DNA of 64,000 bases from Lepus europaeus (taxonomy: Eukaryota > Chordata > Mammalia > Lagomorpha > Leporidae). Position 1 is the first letter of the stretch. Every line of letters starts with the position of its first letter. The stretch lies in assembly GCF_033115175.1 (NCBI RefSeq), contig NC_084831.1, forward strand, positions 42,998,002 through 43,062,001, read 5' to 3'. The position numbers were made by a program, and so were the translations under genes. This document shows, one piece after another, positions 33,001-37,984 of the stretch. The notes under the pieces are model-generated. The model did not search any database. It worked only from the letters and a program-made list of their open reading frames with translations, and had not been told where the DNA came from.

Positions 33001-35310
33001 TGCATTTTTCATGAACTTTTTGAAAGTCCTTTGTCTAACTGCAGATTCTTTTTAAAAAATTATTTATTTGAAAGTCAGAGAGTTTATTCTCATATGGCTG
33101 CAATGGCCAGGGCTGCTCCAGGCTAAAGCAAGGAAACTGGAACTCTGCCGAGGTTTCGCACATGGGTGCAGGGGCCCAAGCACCTGAGCCATCCCCTGCT
33201 GCATTCCCAGGCACAATAGCAGGGAGCTGGATTGGAAGCCAATCAGCCAGGACTCGAATTAGCACTCAGATATGGGAGGCTGATGTTGTAGGCAGTGCCT
33301 TAGCTCACTGCATCGTGATGCCAGCCCTTGCGAAAAGATTCTTGAACAATTCTCTTCTTGGGATGTTATTGTTTTGGTGTGTTTGTCTAGGTTCCGTCCA
33401 ATCATTCAGTTACTCAATGGTCCTCTGCTGGGCACAGTCACTGACTTTGACATGGGAAACACAGAGGAGAATCAGGTAAGTGGACAGCCATGTGTGAGCA
33501 GGGCTGACAAGAACCTCAGGGAGCTGGGGAGCCCTACACAAGGCTTCCTGGAGGAGGTGATGGCAGGCAGGCAGCCTCCCCTGCACATAACGTGCTATTG
33601 GATTTTATCATGATTTTGACCTCGTCAACTGCCTTAGGGCTTGAGGCTTGAAATGACTCTTTCCCTGGTTCCAAAGAGCACTTCAGAAATACCTGTTACG
33701 GAAACCCTTGGGCATTTCACTCTGCTGCATTGGGCACGCGGAGTCTGGTCCTTGGGGAAGTGAGTACAGGCCTGTGCGTGTTCTCTGCCTCCTGCCAGAG
33801 GAATTGCAGGGTGGGTAAAAGCAGGCCAGGCACAGAGCGGGGCCAAGGAGGCAGCAGTGAGAAGCTTTCGCCTCACAGGGCTCACTGCAAAGGACGGCTG
33901 AAGTCCAGCAGGAGATGGGGACGCCCCACCCGTCCTTGGGAAAAGGCCCCCTGGTGGCGTCGGGGAAGCTGAGGGGCTTCTTCCGTCCCATTCTCCAGCC
34001 CACTCCTATACATTCTCCCTGTCTGCCGACCCCGCTGTATTCGCATTGTGCTGATGCAGCCTCTTCGCGTCGCACCTGTCTCCAATCTCCACCTCTCTCA
34101 GCTCCACCATCCACGGCCACATGTTCCCAGAGTGCTCTTCCTAATACCCGGGTCGGAGCTTGTTTCTCCCAGCTTGCCAGCTCCATTAGGCCCCCTCCCT
34201 GCACTGCTCTCAGCAACAGGCCAGCTCCTGAGCCCCCTGGATCAGGCCCCCGCCTGCCTTCCAGGCTTTGACCACCCTGCACACCTTGCTGTGTCATCAC
34301 AGTTTGCAGGCTTCCCACGAGCTGTACTTCCTGCCTGGAATGCCCTCCTCCTATCCCCGCAAGCTGTTACCCATCTTTCTGGGTAGCACTGCCTGGGGGT
34401 CGCTGTTCTCCTGAAGCCTTCCTGTCCCACTGCCTTGCCTGAGTTCCCTAACTCCTTACTCTGCACCTTGCCGCCCTCAAACACACAGTTACCTGTATCA
34501 CAAATTGGGAAACTGAGTCCCAGAAAGGGAAAGGGGCTTATCTAGTCTTTCAGGGTGAGACATGGACTCAAACCCCAAAACTCCTAATTCCTCTGCAGGC
34601 ACCCTAATCAGTGCACCCTCAAAGAATTAATCAGACCTTACACAGACATGCATAAACAGGATGAGCATTTGGGGGGGGGGGGCGGAGACTGAAGCAGCCC
34701 CGTGAACACCTGCCCTCAGGTAAGTAAGCCCTGTCATAATTCCTGCTGTTCCTGAGGCATTCAGGAAGGAAACTGGACAAAGTGTCCTCCAAGACCCTAA
34801 ACTCTGACATTTTATGAAACGTAGAAAATTTACTGTCACAATTAGAGCTCACATGTTGCCTACAGGGTTGACTTAGTTGTGCTTTCAGGATTAAAAGAAG
34901 GGACCATTTATTGCACACCTACTGAATACTAAGGGCGATGCTTTGTATACCTTATCTTATCTAACTCTGGGAACTCATTTTCCAAGATCCACATTTTCCT
35001 CATTTGGTAGAAGGAAAGGGACATGCAGACAGGTAAGCTACTCTCCCAGGGTCACACAGCTAGGAAGTAAAGAACGAGCATTTGCACTGTGGTCCTACTG
35101 GCTCAAAACCGGCTCCAAACAGGGAAAGTTCGCCTGACCCCCCAGGGCAGGGGATGGAGGAGGCGCGGGGGAGTGACGTCTAGTGTCCCTACACCCACTG
35201 AACCGCTTACCCCCGTCTTGGAACTCCTCGCGCAGGTAGACCCGGCGTTGCACCTGAGCCTCCAGAGTGCAGGTCGCTAGCAGCAGCGTCAGTAGCTGCA
35301 GCGCCTTCAT
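4530..35310 (-). CDS. CALR4: Calreticulin 4 (CALR4), exons 1-7 of the coding region; 3' exons beyond the left edge
   Basis: Calcium-binding lectin chaperone of the ER lumen, inferred from family membership. Exons at 35310-35211, 15950-15849, 13169-12966, 9476-9382, 8208-7999, 5640-5527 and 4673-4530 join in frame into 323 codons without a stop, and their sizes match those I recall for CALR exons 1-7. Residues 1-18 are a signal peptide. The N-domain carries the family signatures CGGGYVKLF (108-116) and IMFGPDICG (133-141). C108 and C140 match the CALR disulfide; Y112, K114, Y131, D138, D320 and W322 match its sugar-binding residues with a constant offset of 3. The P-domain has three type-A repeats (211-224, 228-241, 245-258) and three type-B repeats (262-275, 276-289, 290-303). 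NXS/T sequons fall at N91, N161, N182 and N313. The C-domain and KDEL-like tail are outside the window. CALR and CALR3 are alternatives, but OSBPL9 next door points to CALR4, which is a pseudogene in human. Confidence 0.93.
5527..5640 (-). CDS. CALR4: CALR4 exon 6
   Basis: 114 bp, 38 codons (238-275), between a TTTCATTTTAG acceptor and a GTGAGG donor. It encodes DWEDSEYIPDPEAKKPADWN and then EAMDGEWAGPLIPNVKYK: the end of type-A repeat 2, repeat 3 and the first type-B repeat of the P-domain arm, which in calreticulin recruits ERp57. Confidence 0.95.
5641..6774. other. CALR4 intron 5: largely unique sequence
   Basis: No repeat family recognised. It contains a perfect 13-base inverted repeat, 5996-6008 against 6061-6073. 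Short open frames here carry no recognisable domain. Confidence 0.5.
6775..6965 (-). repeat. MIR, minus orientation
   Basis: TTACTATATACCTAGCACC ... TTTAATCTTCACAACAACC ... CTTGCTCAGGTCTAACTG, a diverged MIR complement. Confidence 0.65.
6970..7284 (+). repeat. CSINE, full length
   Basis: GAGACCAGTATTGTGATGCAG head, GGCAATGCCAGCATCCCATAT, and a tail of (AAAT)n ending ATCTTTG. Confidence 0.9.
7501..7567. repeat. (TA)n/(CA)n compound microsatellite
   Basis: Alternating TA, CA, TA, TGTA and CA blocks, all purine-pyrimidine alternating and partly self-complementary. Confidence 0.95.
7999..8208 (-). CDS. CALR4: CALR4 exon 5
   Basis: 210 bp, phase 0, encoding residues 168-237: HLYTLIIRPNATYEVKID, then ELEDDWDFLPPRKIKDP, entering the P-domain. 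Sequon NAT at N182. The first type-A repeat (211-224) is degenerate, with KPRKWDE in place of KPEDWDE. The acceptor is CCTTTATAG. The donor is GTCAGA, with a C at +3, weaker than the other six donors; the 210-bp length and the in-frame join to exon 6 support it. Confidence 0.93.
8905..9005 (+). repeat. L2 LINE 3' fragment
   Basis: GTGAATTCTGCGAGGTCAGGG, then ACCATGTCTGGCTCACTTTG, resemble the L2 3' end (AATGTAAGCTCCATGAGGGC ...). It lies in CALR4 intron 4. Confidence 0.55.
9382..9476 (-). CDS. CALR4: CALR4 exon 4
   Basis: 95 bp between a TTGATTCCAG acceptor and a GTAAGT donor. It encodes residues 137-167 (PDICGFGNNKVQVILHYQGK, then YHENNKTIKCR). C140 is the partner of C108. The FGPDIC signature is completed across the exon 3/4 junction. 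Sequon NKT at N161. Confidence 0.95.
9800..9960 (-). repeat. MIR, minus orientation
   Basis: CTAATTCTCACAAGCAGG ... CAGCTTGCACAAGGTCAAAC ... TGAGATTCAAACC: MIR complement. Confidence 0.65.
9992..10080 (+). repeat. CSINE 3' fragment
   Basis: GGGGAGTGAACCAGCAAATG through CTCTGCTTTTC and (AAAT)n. Confidence 0.85.
10081..10413 (-). repeat. CSINE, minus orientation
   Basis: AAAGATTTTTACTTATTTATT tail complement, GAGAGAGAGCGAAAG, and a CATAGCACCGGCCCC end. Confidence 0.92.
10432..10737 (-). repeat. CSINE, minus orientation
   Basis: AAAAGATTTATTTGTTTATTT to CCACAGTGCTGGCCCC. Confidence 0.92.
10756..11404 (-). repeat. Older CSINE-type element split by a younger SINE
   Basis: Its tail-side sequence AAGTTATTTGAGAGG occurs at 10756-10770 and again at 11131-11145 as the duplication around the younger insert (10771-11130). 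The body continues to AACACCTGCCCC at 11404. Confidence 0.8.
10771..11130 (+). repeat. CSINE nested in an older SINE
   Basis: GGGCCAGCGCTGTGGCGTAG head, a (CT)n expansion at 11027-11070, (TG)n, and an (AAAT)n/T-rich tail. Flanked by 15-bp duplications AAGTTATTTGAGAGG. Confidence 0.93.
11750..11915 (+). repeat. MIR
   Basis: GGGTTCAAATACTGACTTCCC ... TTTCCTCATCTATAAAGTGG ... GATAATAGCCC: MIR order. Confidence 0.75.
12206..12429 (+). repeat. Tandem duplication, about 105-bp unit at 119-bp spacing
   Basis: 12206-12310 and 12325-12429 are identical except for one C/T difference (TGTACGAAAAAC against TGTATGAAAAAC). Each copy includes TCAGCTGTGCTTGGAGAG and TTGTTTGTTGGTTTTTTTAG. It is in CALR4 intron 3. 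Confidence 0.93.
12578..12643. repeat. C-rich (CCCACCC)n tract
   Basis: About 66 bp of runs of C interrupted by single A residues. On the CALR4 sense (minus) strand it is GGGTGGG-like, so the pre-mRNA carries many closely spaced G-runs about 320 nt after exon 3. Confidence 0.95.
12966..13169 (-). CDS. CALR4: CALR4 exon 3
   Basis: 204 bp between a CTGCCTCCAG acceptor and a GTAAGC donor. It encodes residues 69-135, including LQTSEDAKFYAL, the signature KHEQGIDCGGGYVKLF and SEYYIMF. C108, Y112, K114 and Y131 align with the disulfide and glycan-contact residues of calreticulin. There is an N-glycosylation sequon NET at N91. Confidence 0.95.
13255..13429 (-). repeat. MIR, minus orientation
   Basis: TCTATTATGTACCAGCTGCTG ... 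CAAAGCAGGAGGCTGAGTCA ... CACAGCTAGTCAGGGACC. Confidence 0.7.
13430..13757 (-). repeat. CSINE, minus orientation
   Basis: TTTTAAGATTAATTTATTTA tail complement to AAATGCCTACCCC. Diverged head. Confidence 0.85.
13975..14080 (-). repeat. MIR fragment, minus orientation
   Basis: AACTTAATCCTCGTGGTAAC, then TCCATGAGGTGGGCTCTAC, match a MIR complement. Confidence 0.5.
14330..14425 (+). repeat. MIR 3' fragment
   Basis: GGATAATTACTCCTACCTGGG ... GAAATACTTTGTAAACTG. Confidence 0.5.
14426..15274. other. CALR4 intron 2: no recognisable element
   Basis: A short L2-like phrase (CATCTAGGACAGGGTCTGAG) near 14570 is the only hint. No exon or structured repeat seen. Confidence 0.4.
15275..15380 (-). repeat. 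MIR fragment, minus orientation
   Basis: TCAGGGCTCAGAGATGTAA, then TATTTGCCCAAAATGACACAG, fit a MIR complement. Confidence 0.5.
15480..15715 (+). repeat. MIR
   Basis: CTTGCCAGCTGTGTATATAGC ... GGGCAAGTGGCTCTACCTCTC ... ATAATAGTAATCACCACCC. It lies 134 bp before CALR4 exon 2 in window order. Confidence 0.8.
15849..15950 (-). CDS. CALR4: CALR4 exon 2
   Basis: 102 bp, phase 1 to phase 1, between a TTTTTTAG acceptor and a GTAAAT donor. It encodes residues 35-67 (GWKKRWVESKHQPDYGKFQL, then TAGRFYADKEKDK), the start of the calreticulin N-domain beta-sandwich. Confidence 0.93.
16271..16955 (+). repeat. CSINE split by an inverted SINE
   Basis: Head GGGGCCAGCATTGTGGCACAG at 16271-16329. The body resumes at CCAGTTCTAGTCCCAGCTGC (about 16700) and ends AAATAAATGAATGTGT. 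Confidence 0.88.
16331..16693 (-). repeat. CSINE nested in the previous SINE, opposite orientation
   Basis: T-rich tail, AAGATTTATTTATTTATTTG, a GA-rich stretch, then CCACAGTGCTGGCCCC. Confidence 0.9.
16956..17737. other. CALR4 intron 1: no confident element
   Basis: Old, AT-rich repeat-like sequence. The segment around 17570-17640 (ATGCCATCCCAAAATATGCTG) looks like an ancient dispersed repeat, but I cannot name the family. Confidence 0.3.
17745..18056 (-). repeat. Old CSINE-type SINE, minus orientation
   Basis: TTATATATTTGAAAAGCAGAG to GTGCCAGGAGCCTACCCC. Flanked by TAACATTCTTTT at 17733-17744 and again just after it at about 18059. Confidence 0.8.
18300..18662 (+). mobile_element. Solo LTR of ERVL-MaLR type (MST/MLT1-like), fossil
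   Basis: CTGAGAGGTGGGGCCCATGGG, CCACCATGAGCAGCCC, ACTGTGAGCTGAAATAAACC with its AATAAA-type signal, and the terminal TTGGCTAATACAC are characteristic of MaLR LTRs. Broken and old (shared by placental mammals). The left edge is uncertain. Confidence 0.6.
18663..19190. other. No recognisable element; possible MIR scraps
   Basis: TGACCTCATTTACTGTCATTG ... AAGTGGTGGACCTGAGATG near 19020-19150 may be a decayed MIR complement. Nothing else seen. Confidence 0.35.
19195..19450 (-). repeat. MIR, minus orientation
   Basis: ATTCAAAAGATGAGGAAACTG, then AAGTTCAGGATCTTACCC and GGGCAAACCAGGCCCAGACC match a MIR complement. Confidence 0.75.
19978..20325 (-). repeat. Young CSINE, minus orientation
   Basis: Poly-T, ACAGGCAGAGTGGACAGTGAG, GGTTCACCCTCCAATGGCCG, ending CCACAGCGCTGGCC. 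Low divergence from its sisters at 20333, 25073 and 38000. Confidence 0.95.
20333..20698 (-). repeat. Young CSINE, minus orientation, adjacent to the previous one
   Basis: (TTTTTG)n tail, GACAGGCAGAGTGGACAGTG to CCACGGCGCCGGCC. Nearly head-to-tail with the SINE at 19978, with 7 bp between. Confidence 0.95.
20880..21260 (-). repeat. L2 LINE 3' end, minus orientation
   Basis: CCATTCAATAAACATTTGAGC, then TTTGTGCCAGGCATCAGACAC and GCAAAGGCCCAGAGGCCTGG match the L2 3' complement. Confidence 0.75.
21741..22100 (-). repeat. CSINE, minus orientation
   Basis: Poly-T, AAGATTTGTGTTTGTTTG, a (GA)n expansion at 21826-21858, and a head complement ending GGCACAACGCCAACC. A CTG trinucleotide run precedes it at 21729-21740. 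Confidence 0.88.
22240..22262. repeat. GATA microsatellite
   Basis: (GATA)n/(GATAG) run within AT-rich sequence. Confidence 0.8.
22406..22727 (+). repeat. Young CSINE, plus orientation
   Basis: GACTGGCGCCATGGCTCACTT head, CTGTCAAATAATA tail and poly-A. Flanked by the 11-bp duplication AGTACCTGTTT at 22395-22405 and 22728-22738. Confidence 0.95.
22919..23242 (+). repeat. CSINE, plus orientation
   Basis: GGAGCTGGTGTTGTGGTATAG to CAAACAAATAAATGTCTTT. Confidence 0.9.
23666..23980 (+). repeat. CSINE, plus orientation
   Basis: GAGGCCAGCACTGAGGTGCAG to ATATGAATAAGTCTTTGAAGG. AAACTCTA flanks both sides. Confidence 0.9.
24280..24385 (-). repeat. L2 fragment, minus orientation
   Basis: GAGGGCTAGACACCAGGGC ... 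CCTCAAGGAGCTCTCTGTC, then TAATGGGAGGGACAGGCAAA. Confidence 0.55.
24397..24698 (-). repeat. CSINE, minus orientation, head-truncated
   Basis: T-rich tail and body ending at GATGCCGGCACTGCA. TTATTTTATA at 24387-24396 and 24699-24708 suggests truncation happened at insertion. Confidence 0.85.
24720..25795 (+). mobile_element. Old L1M-type LINE fragments (interrupted)
   Basis: TTCATGGTTGCATAGCATTC, then CTATGATTTATCTACCTAATCC, and later AGCTTTATTTTTATGAAAAT resemble old mammalian L1 3' regions. The stretch is interrupted by a (CT)n(CA)n run at 24878-24935 and a young SINE at 25073-25415. The subfamily cannot be assigned. Confidence 0.5.
25073..25415 (-). repeat. Young CSINE, minus orientation
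   Basis: GACAGGCAAAGTGGACAGTG to CCACAGAGCCGGC. Duplication CTAATCCTATA at 25062-25072 and 25416-25426. Confidence 0.95.
25794..26086 (-). repeat. CSINE, minus orientation
   Basis: TTAAGATTTATTTATTTGAAA to TTTAACACTGGTCTC. Diverged head. Confidence 0.85.
26087..27030. other. CALR4 intron 1: mostly unclassified, with L2/MIR scraps
   Basis: TTATTTATTAAGGGCCTATTAC (26255) is L2-like and GAATTACCCAGAGTCACCC (26648) is MIR-like. Open frames here have no recognisable domain. Confidence 0.4.
27031..27087. repeat. (CT)n-(CA)n microsatellite
   Basis: CTCTCTCTCTCTCTGTGTCA followed by about 15 CA units. Confidence 0.95.
27862..28960 (+). pseudogene. GPX7P: GPX7 processed retrocopy, split by a SINE
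   Basis: The parent GPX7 is an ER-targeted, cysteine-type glutathione peroxidase. The copy is intronless: QQEQDFYDFKVVNIQSRLVS through NVASECGFTEQNYRDLQQLQ (keeping the active-site Cys) to AFPCNQFGQQEPDSNKEIES up to SFPM at 28209. After the insert it resumes at FSKVAVTGTGAHPTFKDLIQ (28558) and ends in NREDL and TAG at 28776-28778. The start codon is not recognisable and a TGA replaces Trp in the signal peptide (27906-27908). The rest reads open apart from the SINE, so the copy is fairly young. It sits antisense inside CALR4 intron 1. The 3' UTR is GC-rich to about 28960; no poly-A tail is clear. Confidence 0.93.
28241..28547 (-). repeat. CSINE inserted in the GPX7 retrocopy
   Basis: Poly-T at 28242-28252, GAGAAGCAGAGTTACAGATAG, ending CCACAGCACCAGCCCC. 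TTTCCCCATGTT (28199-28210) and TTTCCCATGTTT (28548-28559) are the likely duplication, with about 30 bp of non-SINE sequence (28211-28240) between the left copy and the tail. Confidence 0.9.
29009..29340 (+). repeat. CSINE, plus orientation
   Basis: GGGACCAGCGCTATGGCATAG to CAAATAAATAAAATAAATC and poly-A. Confidence 0.93.
29341..30534. other. CALR4 intron 1: no confident element
   Basis: C/T-rich sequence resembling decayed L2 near 29520-29960 (ATTGAGCACTATCCATGTGCC at 29902) and a MIR-like phrase near 30260-30370 (CTCAACCTCAGTTTTCTTATC). No gene signal. Confidence 0.4.
30535..30975 (-). repeat. L2 3' end, minus orientation, split by a young SINE
   Basis: CACTCATTCAACAAAAATTGA ... CTACTACATGCTTGTTTTAC ... 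AGTATAGCAATGAACACAAC around the SINE at 30594-30920. Confidence 0.65.
30594..30920 (-). repeat. Young CSINE, minus orientation
   Basis: GACAGGCAGAGTGGATAGTG to CCACGGTGCCGGC. Perfect 15-bp duplication CTACATGCTTGTTTT at 30579-30593 and 30921-30935. Confidence 0.96.
31070..31410 (+). repeat. Young CSINE, plus orientation
   Basis: GGCCGGCATCGCAGCTCAATA to CTCTGCCTGTC plus poly-A. Duplication AAATTTATC at 31061-31069 and 31411-31419. Confidence 0.95.
31581..32051 (+). mobile_element. Probable solo LTR of an endogenous retrovirus, fossil
   Basis: About 470 bp bounded by TG...CA. CCTATAAATACTG at about 31894 is a TATA-like box and TTAATAAACTGC at about 31967 a polyadenylation signal, in U3-R-U5 order, with TTCTGTAACA at the end. 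No internal region seen. Family and edges uncertain. Confidence 0.45.
32062..32393 (+). repeat. CSINE, plus orientation
   Basis: GCTGCCGGTGCAGTGGCATAG to TTTTAAATAATAAATC. Confidence 0.88.
32394..33049. other. CALR4 intron 1: AT-rich, unclassified
   Basis: GCATTTTTCATGAACTTTTTG near 33002 is reminiscent of an L1 3' end in minus orientation. Nothing else recognised. Confidence 0.3.
33051..33327 (-). repeat. CSINE, minus orientation
   Basis: AAAAAATTATTTATTTGAAAG to CATCGTGATGCCAGCCC. Lacks the usual GA-rich stretch. Confidence 0.85.
33990..34460 (+). repeat. L2 LINE fragment
   Basis: Decayed C/T-rich L2 phrases: CCTGCCTGGAATGCCCTCCTC, then TCCTGAAGCCTTCCTGTCCC. The longest open frame in the area (33683-34318, minus) reads through this repeat and is not a gene. 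Confidence 0.6.
34880..35085 (-). repeat. MIR, minus orientation
   Basis: CATTTATTGCACACCTACTG ... TTATCTAACTCTGGGAACTC ... CCCAGGGTCACACAGCTAGG. It ends about 125 bp inside intron 1 from exon 1. Confidence 0.8.
35211..35310 (-). CDS. CALR4: CALR4 exon 1 (coding part)
   Basis: ATG at 35310-35308 begins MKALQLLTLLLATCTLEA, a typical cleavable signal peptide, followed by the mature start QVQRRVYLREEFQDG, aligned with the VYFKEQFLDG segment of calreticulin. It has 33 full codons plus one base. The donor is GTAAGC at 35210 downward. The start context is GGCGAAATGA, with A at -3. The 5' UTR end cannot be placed from sequence alone. Confidence 0.93.
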
Positions 35311-35570
35311 TTCGCCAAGCCCTTAGTCCCCACGTCCAGCCTCAAAACGCTGCGACCCTGGCCAGGTCTTCTGCGCCGTTGCCGCTGCCTCTTCTTTGAC
35401 CCTGGGGCAGGGGGCCGAGAACACCTGCACCCCGCACCTGGCTTCTTCCCATTTGCGGCCTCGTAGGAGGCGGGGTGGGGTCGGTAATGAGGCCCACAAC
35501 CAATGGTTAGGGACCACGCACTGAGGATGCTGGAGGACTGAGGTGCTTGGAGGGGGTGAGGGGGCGGGCA
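35311..35570 (-). promoter_or_regulatory. CALR4: CALR4 5' UTR and proximal promoter
   Basis: GC-rich sequence immediately upstream of the CALR4 ATG, read on the minus strand. It contains an ERSE at 35500-35518, a GGACGTGG element (one base from the UPR element TGACGTGG) at about 35330-35337, and GC boxes near 35470-35478 and 35560-35570. No TATA box is evident. The transcription start cannot be placed. Confidence 0.6.
35500..35518 (+). promoter_or_regulatory. ER stress response element (ERSE), exact consensus
   Basis: CCAAT at 35500-35504, a 9-base spacer, and CCACG at 35514-35518 give the exact consensus CCAAT-N9-CCACG, which binds NF-Y plus ATF6/XBP1 and can act in either orientation. It ends 190 bp upstream of the CALR4 start codon. 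Function is inferred from this match and from the known ERSEs of calreticulin and other ER chaperone promoters. Confidence 0.8.
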
Positions 35571-36064
35571 GCCAAGTGTTCAGGGAGGTACAGGGCCGGG
35601 TCCCTAGGGAGTAGGGGAGTGGCAGGGCCAGCTGAGGCTGGCCTCTGGGGTCCTGTGAGCCTGCTCAACCTTGGTGTAGCTGGCTTCAAAGCTTCCATCA
35701 TCTGTCCACCCGCCTATCCATGTGCTCTCTCCCTGGGCCGGTGAAGAAACAGTAGCAGTGTGATGCCTGTTTATTTCAACAGAAACACCTAGGGCCTGGG
35801 GTGGGGGTGGGGGAGCAGAAAAGGCCCTAATGCAGTGGGGGAATTTCAGAGAAGGCTTCCAGAATGAGGTGCCACTGAGGTCAGCCAGGCAAGAAGCAAT
35901 GGGAATGCTATGTGCAAAGGCCAGAGGGGGAAAGACTTGTAAGTTACTGTCACTTCTCCGACAACTGGGTACTGAACGATCAATGTTATCCCCCCTACTG
36001 TGTGGAAAATGAGGTTCAAAGAGGGTAAAAGAAAAAAAGCACCAGCATTTAAAAAAATAAAATA
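35571..36064. other. CALR4-OSBPL9 intergenic: no confident element
   Basis: GAAGGCTTCCAGAATGAGGTG ... TGTGCAAAGGCCAGAGGGG at 35850-35935 resembles L2 in minus orientation. No gene signal. Confidence 0.4.
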
Positions 36065-36324
36065 GGGGCCAGCACTGTGGCATAGGGGATGAAGCCTCCC
36101 CCTTCAGTGCCAGCATCCCATATGGGCGCCAGTTCAAGTCCTGGCTGCTCCACTTCTGATCCAGCTCTCTACTGTGGCCTGGGAAAGCAGTAGAAGATGG
36201 TCCAAGTCCTTGGGCCCCTGCATCCACTTGGGAGACCCAGAAGATGCTCCTGGTTCCTGGCTCTTCGGATCAGCACAGCTCTGGTAGTTGCGTCCAACTG
36301 GGGAGTGAACCAGAGGATGGAAGA

Positions 36325-36362
<38 letters not shown>

Positions 36363-36410
36363 CTCCTCTGTCTGTGTAACTCTGACTTTCAAATAAATAA
36401 ATCTTTAAAA
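36065..36410 (+). repeat. CSINE, plus orientation
   Basis: GGGGCCAGCACTGTGGCATAG, (CT)n at 36328-36358, AAATAAATAAATCTTT. Confidence 0.93.
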
Positions 36411-36435
36411 TAAATAACAAAATAAAGTAAAAGAG

Positions 36436-36758
36436 TTGGGCCTGGCTCTGTGGCGGAGTAGATTAAGCCTCAAATCTTAGCTGTTCCATTTCTGATCCAG
36501 CTCTCTGCTATGGCCTTGGAAAGCAGTAGAAGATGACCCAAGTGCTTCGGCCCCTGCATCCATGTGGGAGACCCAGAAGAAGCTCCTGGCTCCTGGTTTC
36601 AGATCGACCCAGCTGTTGTGGCAATTTTTGGAATGAACCAGCAGATGGAAGACCTCTCCCTGTCTCTGCCTCTACCTCTGCCTCTCTGTAATTCTGCCTT
36701 TCAAATAAATAAGTAAATAGATCTCAAAAAAACAAAAACAAAAACAAACAAAAAACAA
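36436..36758 (+). repeat. CSINE, plus orientation, short internal gap
   Basis: TTGGGCCTGGCTCTGTGGCGG, then missing the CCGGCATCCCATATGGG segment, ending AAATAAATAAGTAAATAG and an A-rich tail. Confidence 0.9.
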
Positions 36759-36852
36759 CAGTGGCTCAGTCAAGACTCAAACCTGCACTCCAATATGGGA
36801 TGCAGATGTGGCAAATGTGGCTTAACCCACTGTACCCCAACATACCTGCCCC
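36759..36852 (-). repeat. CSINE head fragment, minus orientation
   Basis: CAAACCTGCACTCCAATATGG ... CCCCAACATACCTGCCCC. Confidence 0.8.
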
Positions 36853-36854
36853 GG

Positions 36855-37035
36855 CACCAGCATCTGTTGAACACTGGACTGAGTGCAAAGCACTGTGCCA
36901 GGCACTTAACACTGTATTGTCATTCAATCCTCACACCGGTATGTGAGGAGAATGTCATTATGCTCTCTTTACAGAGGAACAAACTGAGGATCTGAGAGAC
37001 AAAGTGCCATGCCACGGTCACTCAGAGAGGCTAGA
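36855..37035 (-). repeat. MIR, minus orientation
   Basis: GCACTGTGCCAGGCACTTAAC ... CATTCAATCCTCACACCGG ... GAGGAACAAACTGAGGATC. Confidence 0.85.
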
Positions 37036-37059
37036 ATTCCAATAAGTTCACCACACTTT

Positions 37060-37420
37060 CATGCCACTCCATTCATCTATTCTATATCCTATTATGTGCC
37101 AGGCACGGGGCTGGGTACCGAAGATTCAATGGCAAAGCTGATGGACACATCTTCTGCTCTCACAGAGTCCACTTTCCAGTGGGGGAGACAACATCGCAAA
37201 GGAAGCAAATAAGCATCATATGGTGCATAGCAAGATGCACTCTGGAAAAGTAGAATGAGGTAATGACTTACTTAGAGGGAGATGAGCAAGTCTGATGGGC
37301 TGGGAATGGGAAGGGGGTTAGGGAAGTCCTCCCTGAGCTAACACTTCTATTGAGATCTGAATGAGAAGCCATGCGCTGCTCAGGGACAAGTGGACCAGGC
37401 AGAAGCGACCCTAAGTGCAA
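37060..37420 (-). repeat. L2 3' end, minus orientation
   Basis: CCTATTATGTGCCAGGCACGG, then ATTCAATGGCAAAGCTGATGG and CTTTCCAGTGGGGGAGACAAC are hallmark L2 3' complement phrases. Confidence 0.85.
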
Positions 37421-37531
37421 AGGCTCTGAGAAGAGGAATGAGTTTGCCTCATCTGAGCACCATAAAGGCAGCTAATATAGTTTGAGTGCTGTGGGCAAGG
37501 AGGACAACTGTCAGGAGGTGAAAGTGGAGAA

Positions 37532-37880
37532 GGGGGCACTGGTGTTGTGGCATAGCAGGTAAAGCCACCGCCTGTGACACAGGCATCCGATATGGCTGCT
37601 GGTTCAAGACCAGGCTGCTCCACATCTGATCCAGCTCCCTGCTAATGTGTCTAGGAAAGCAGCCAAAGATGGCCCATGTGCTTGGGCCCCCGTCACCCAT
37701 GTGAGAGACCCAGAAGAAGCTCCTGACTCCTGGCTTCGGTCTGGCCCAGCTCTAGCTGTTGTGACCACCTGGGGAGTGAATCAGCAGTGGAAGATTTCTT
37801 TCTGTCTGTCTCTCTCTGTCTCTTCCTCTCTATGTAACTCTTTCAGATAAATACATAAATATTAAAAAAAAAAAAAAAAG
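37532..37880 (+). repeat. CSINE, plus orientation
   Basis: AGGGGGCACTGGTGTTGTGGC to GATAAATACATAAATATT and poly-A. Confidence 0.92.
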
Positions 37881-37984
37881 GAAAGTGGTTGAGTCATGAC
37901 CTCAAATGGGCTTGTAAATCACAGGAAGGATTTATAACTGGTGCAATGAGAAGTCCTTGAAGGGAGTGACATCATTAGATTGGT

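Noticed and set aside
33683-34318. Longest open frame (211 codons, minus strand)
   Set aside because: It runs through L2-like and unclassified intronic sequence, has no recognisable domain, and lacks exon signals.
35604-36227. 207-codon open frame on the minus strand
   Set aside because: It reads through part of a CSINE and unclassified intergenic DNA, with no domain and no splice context.
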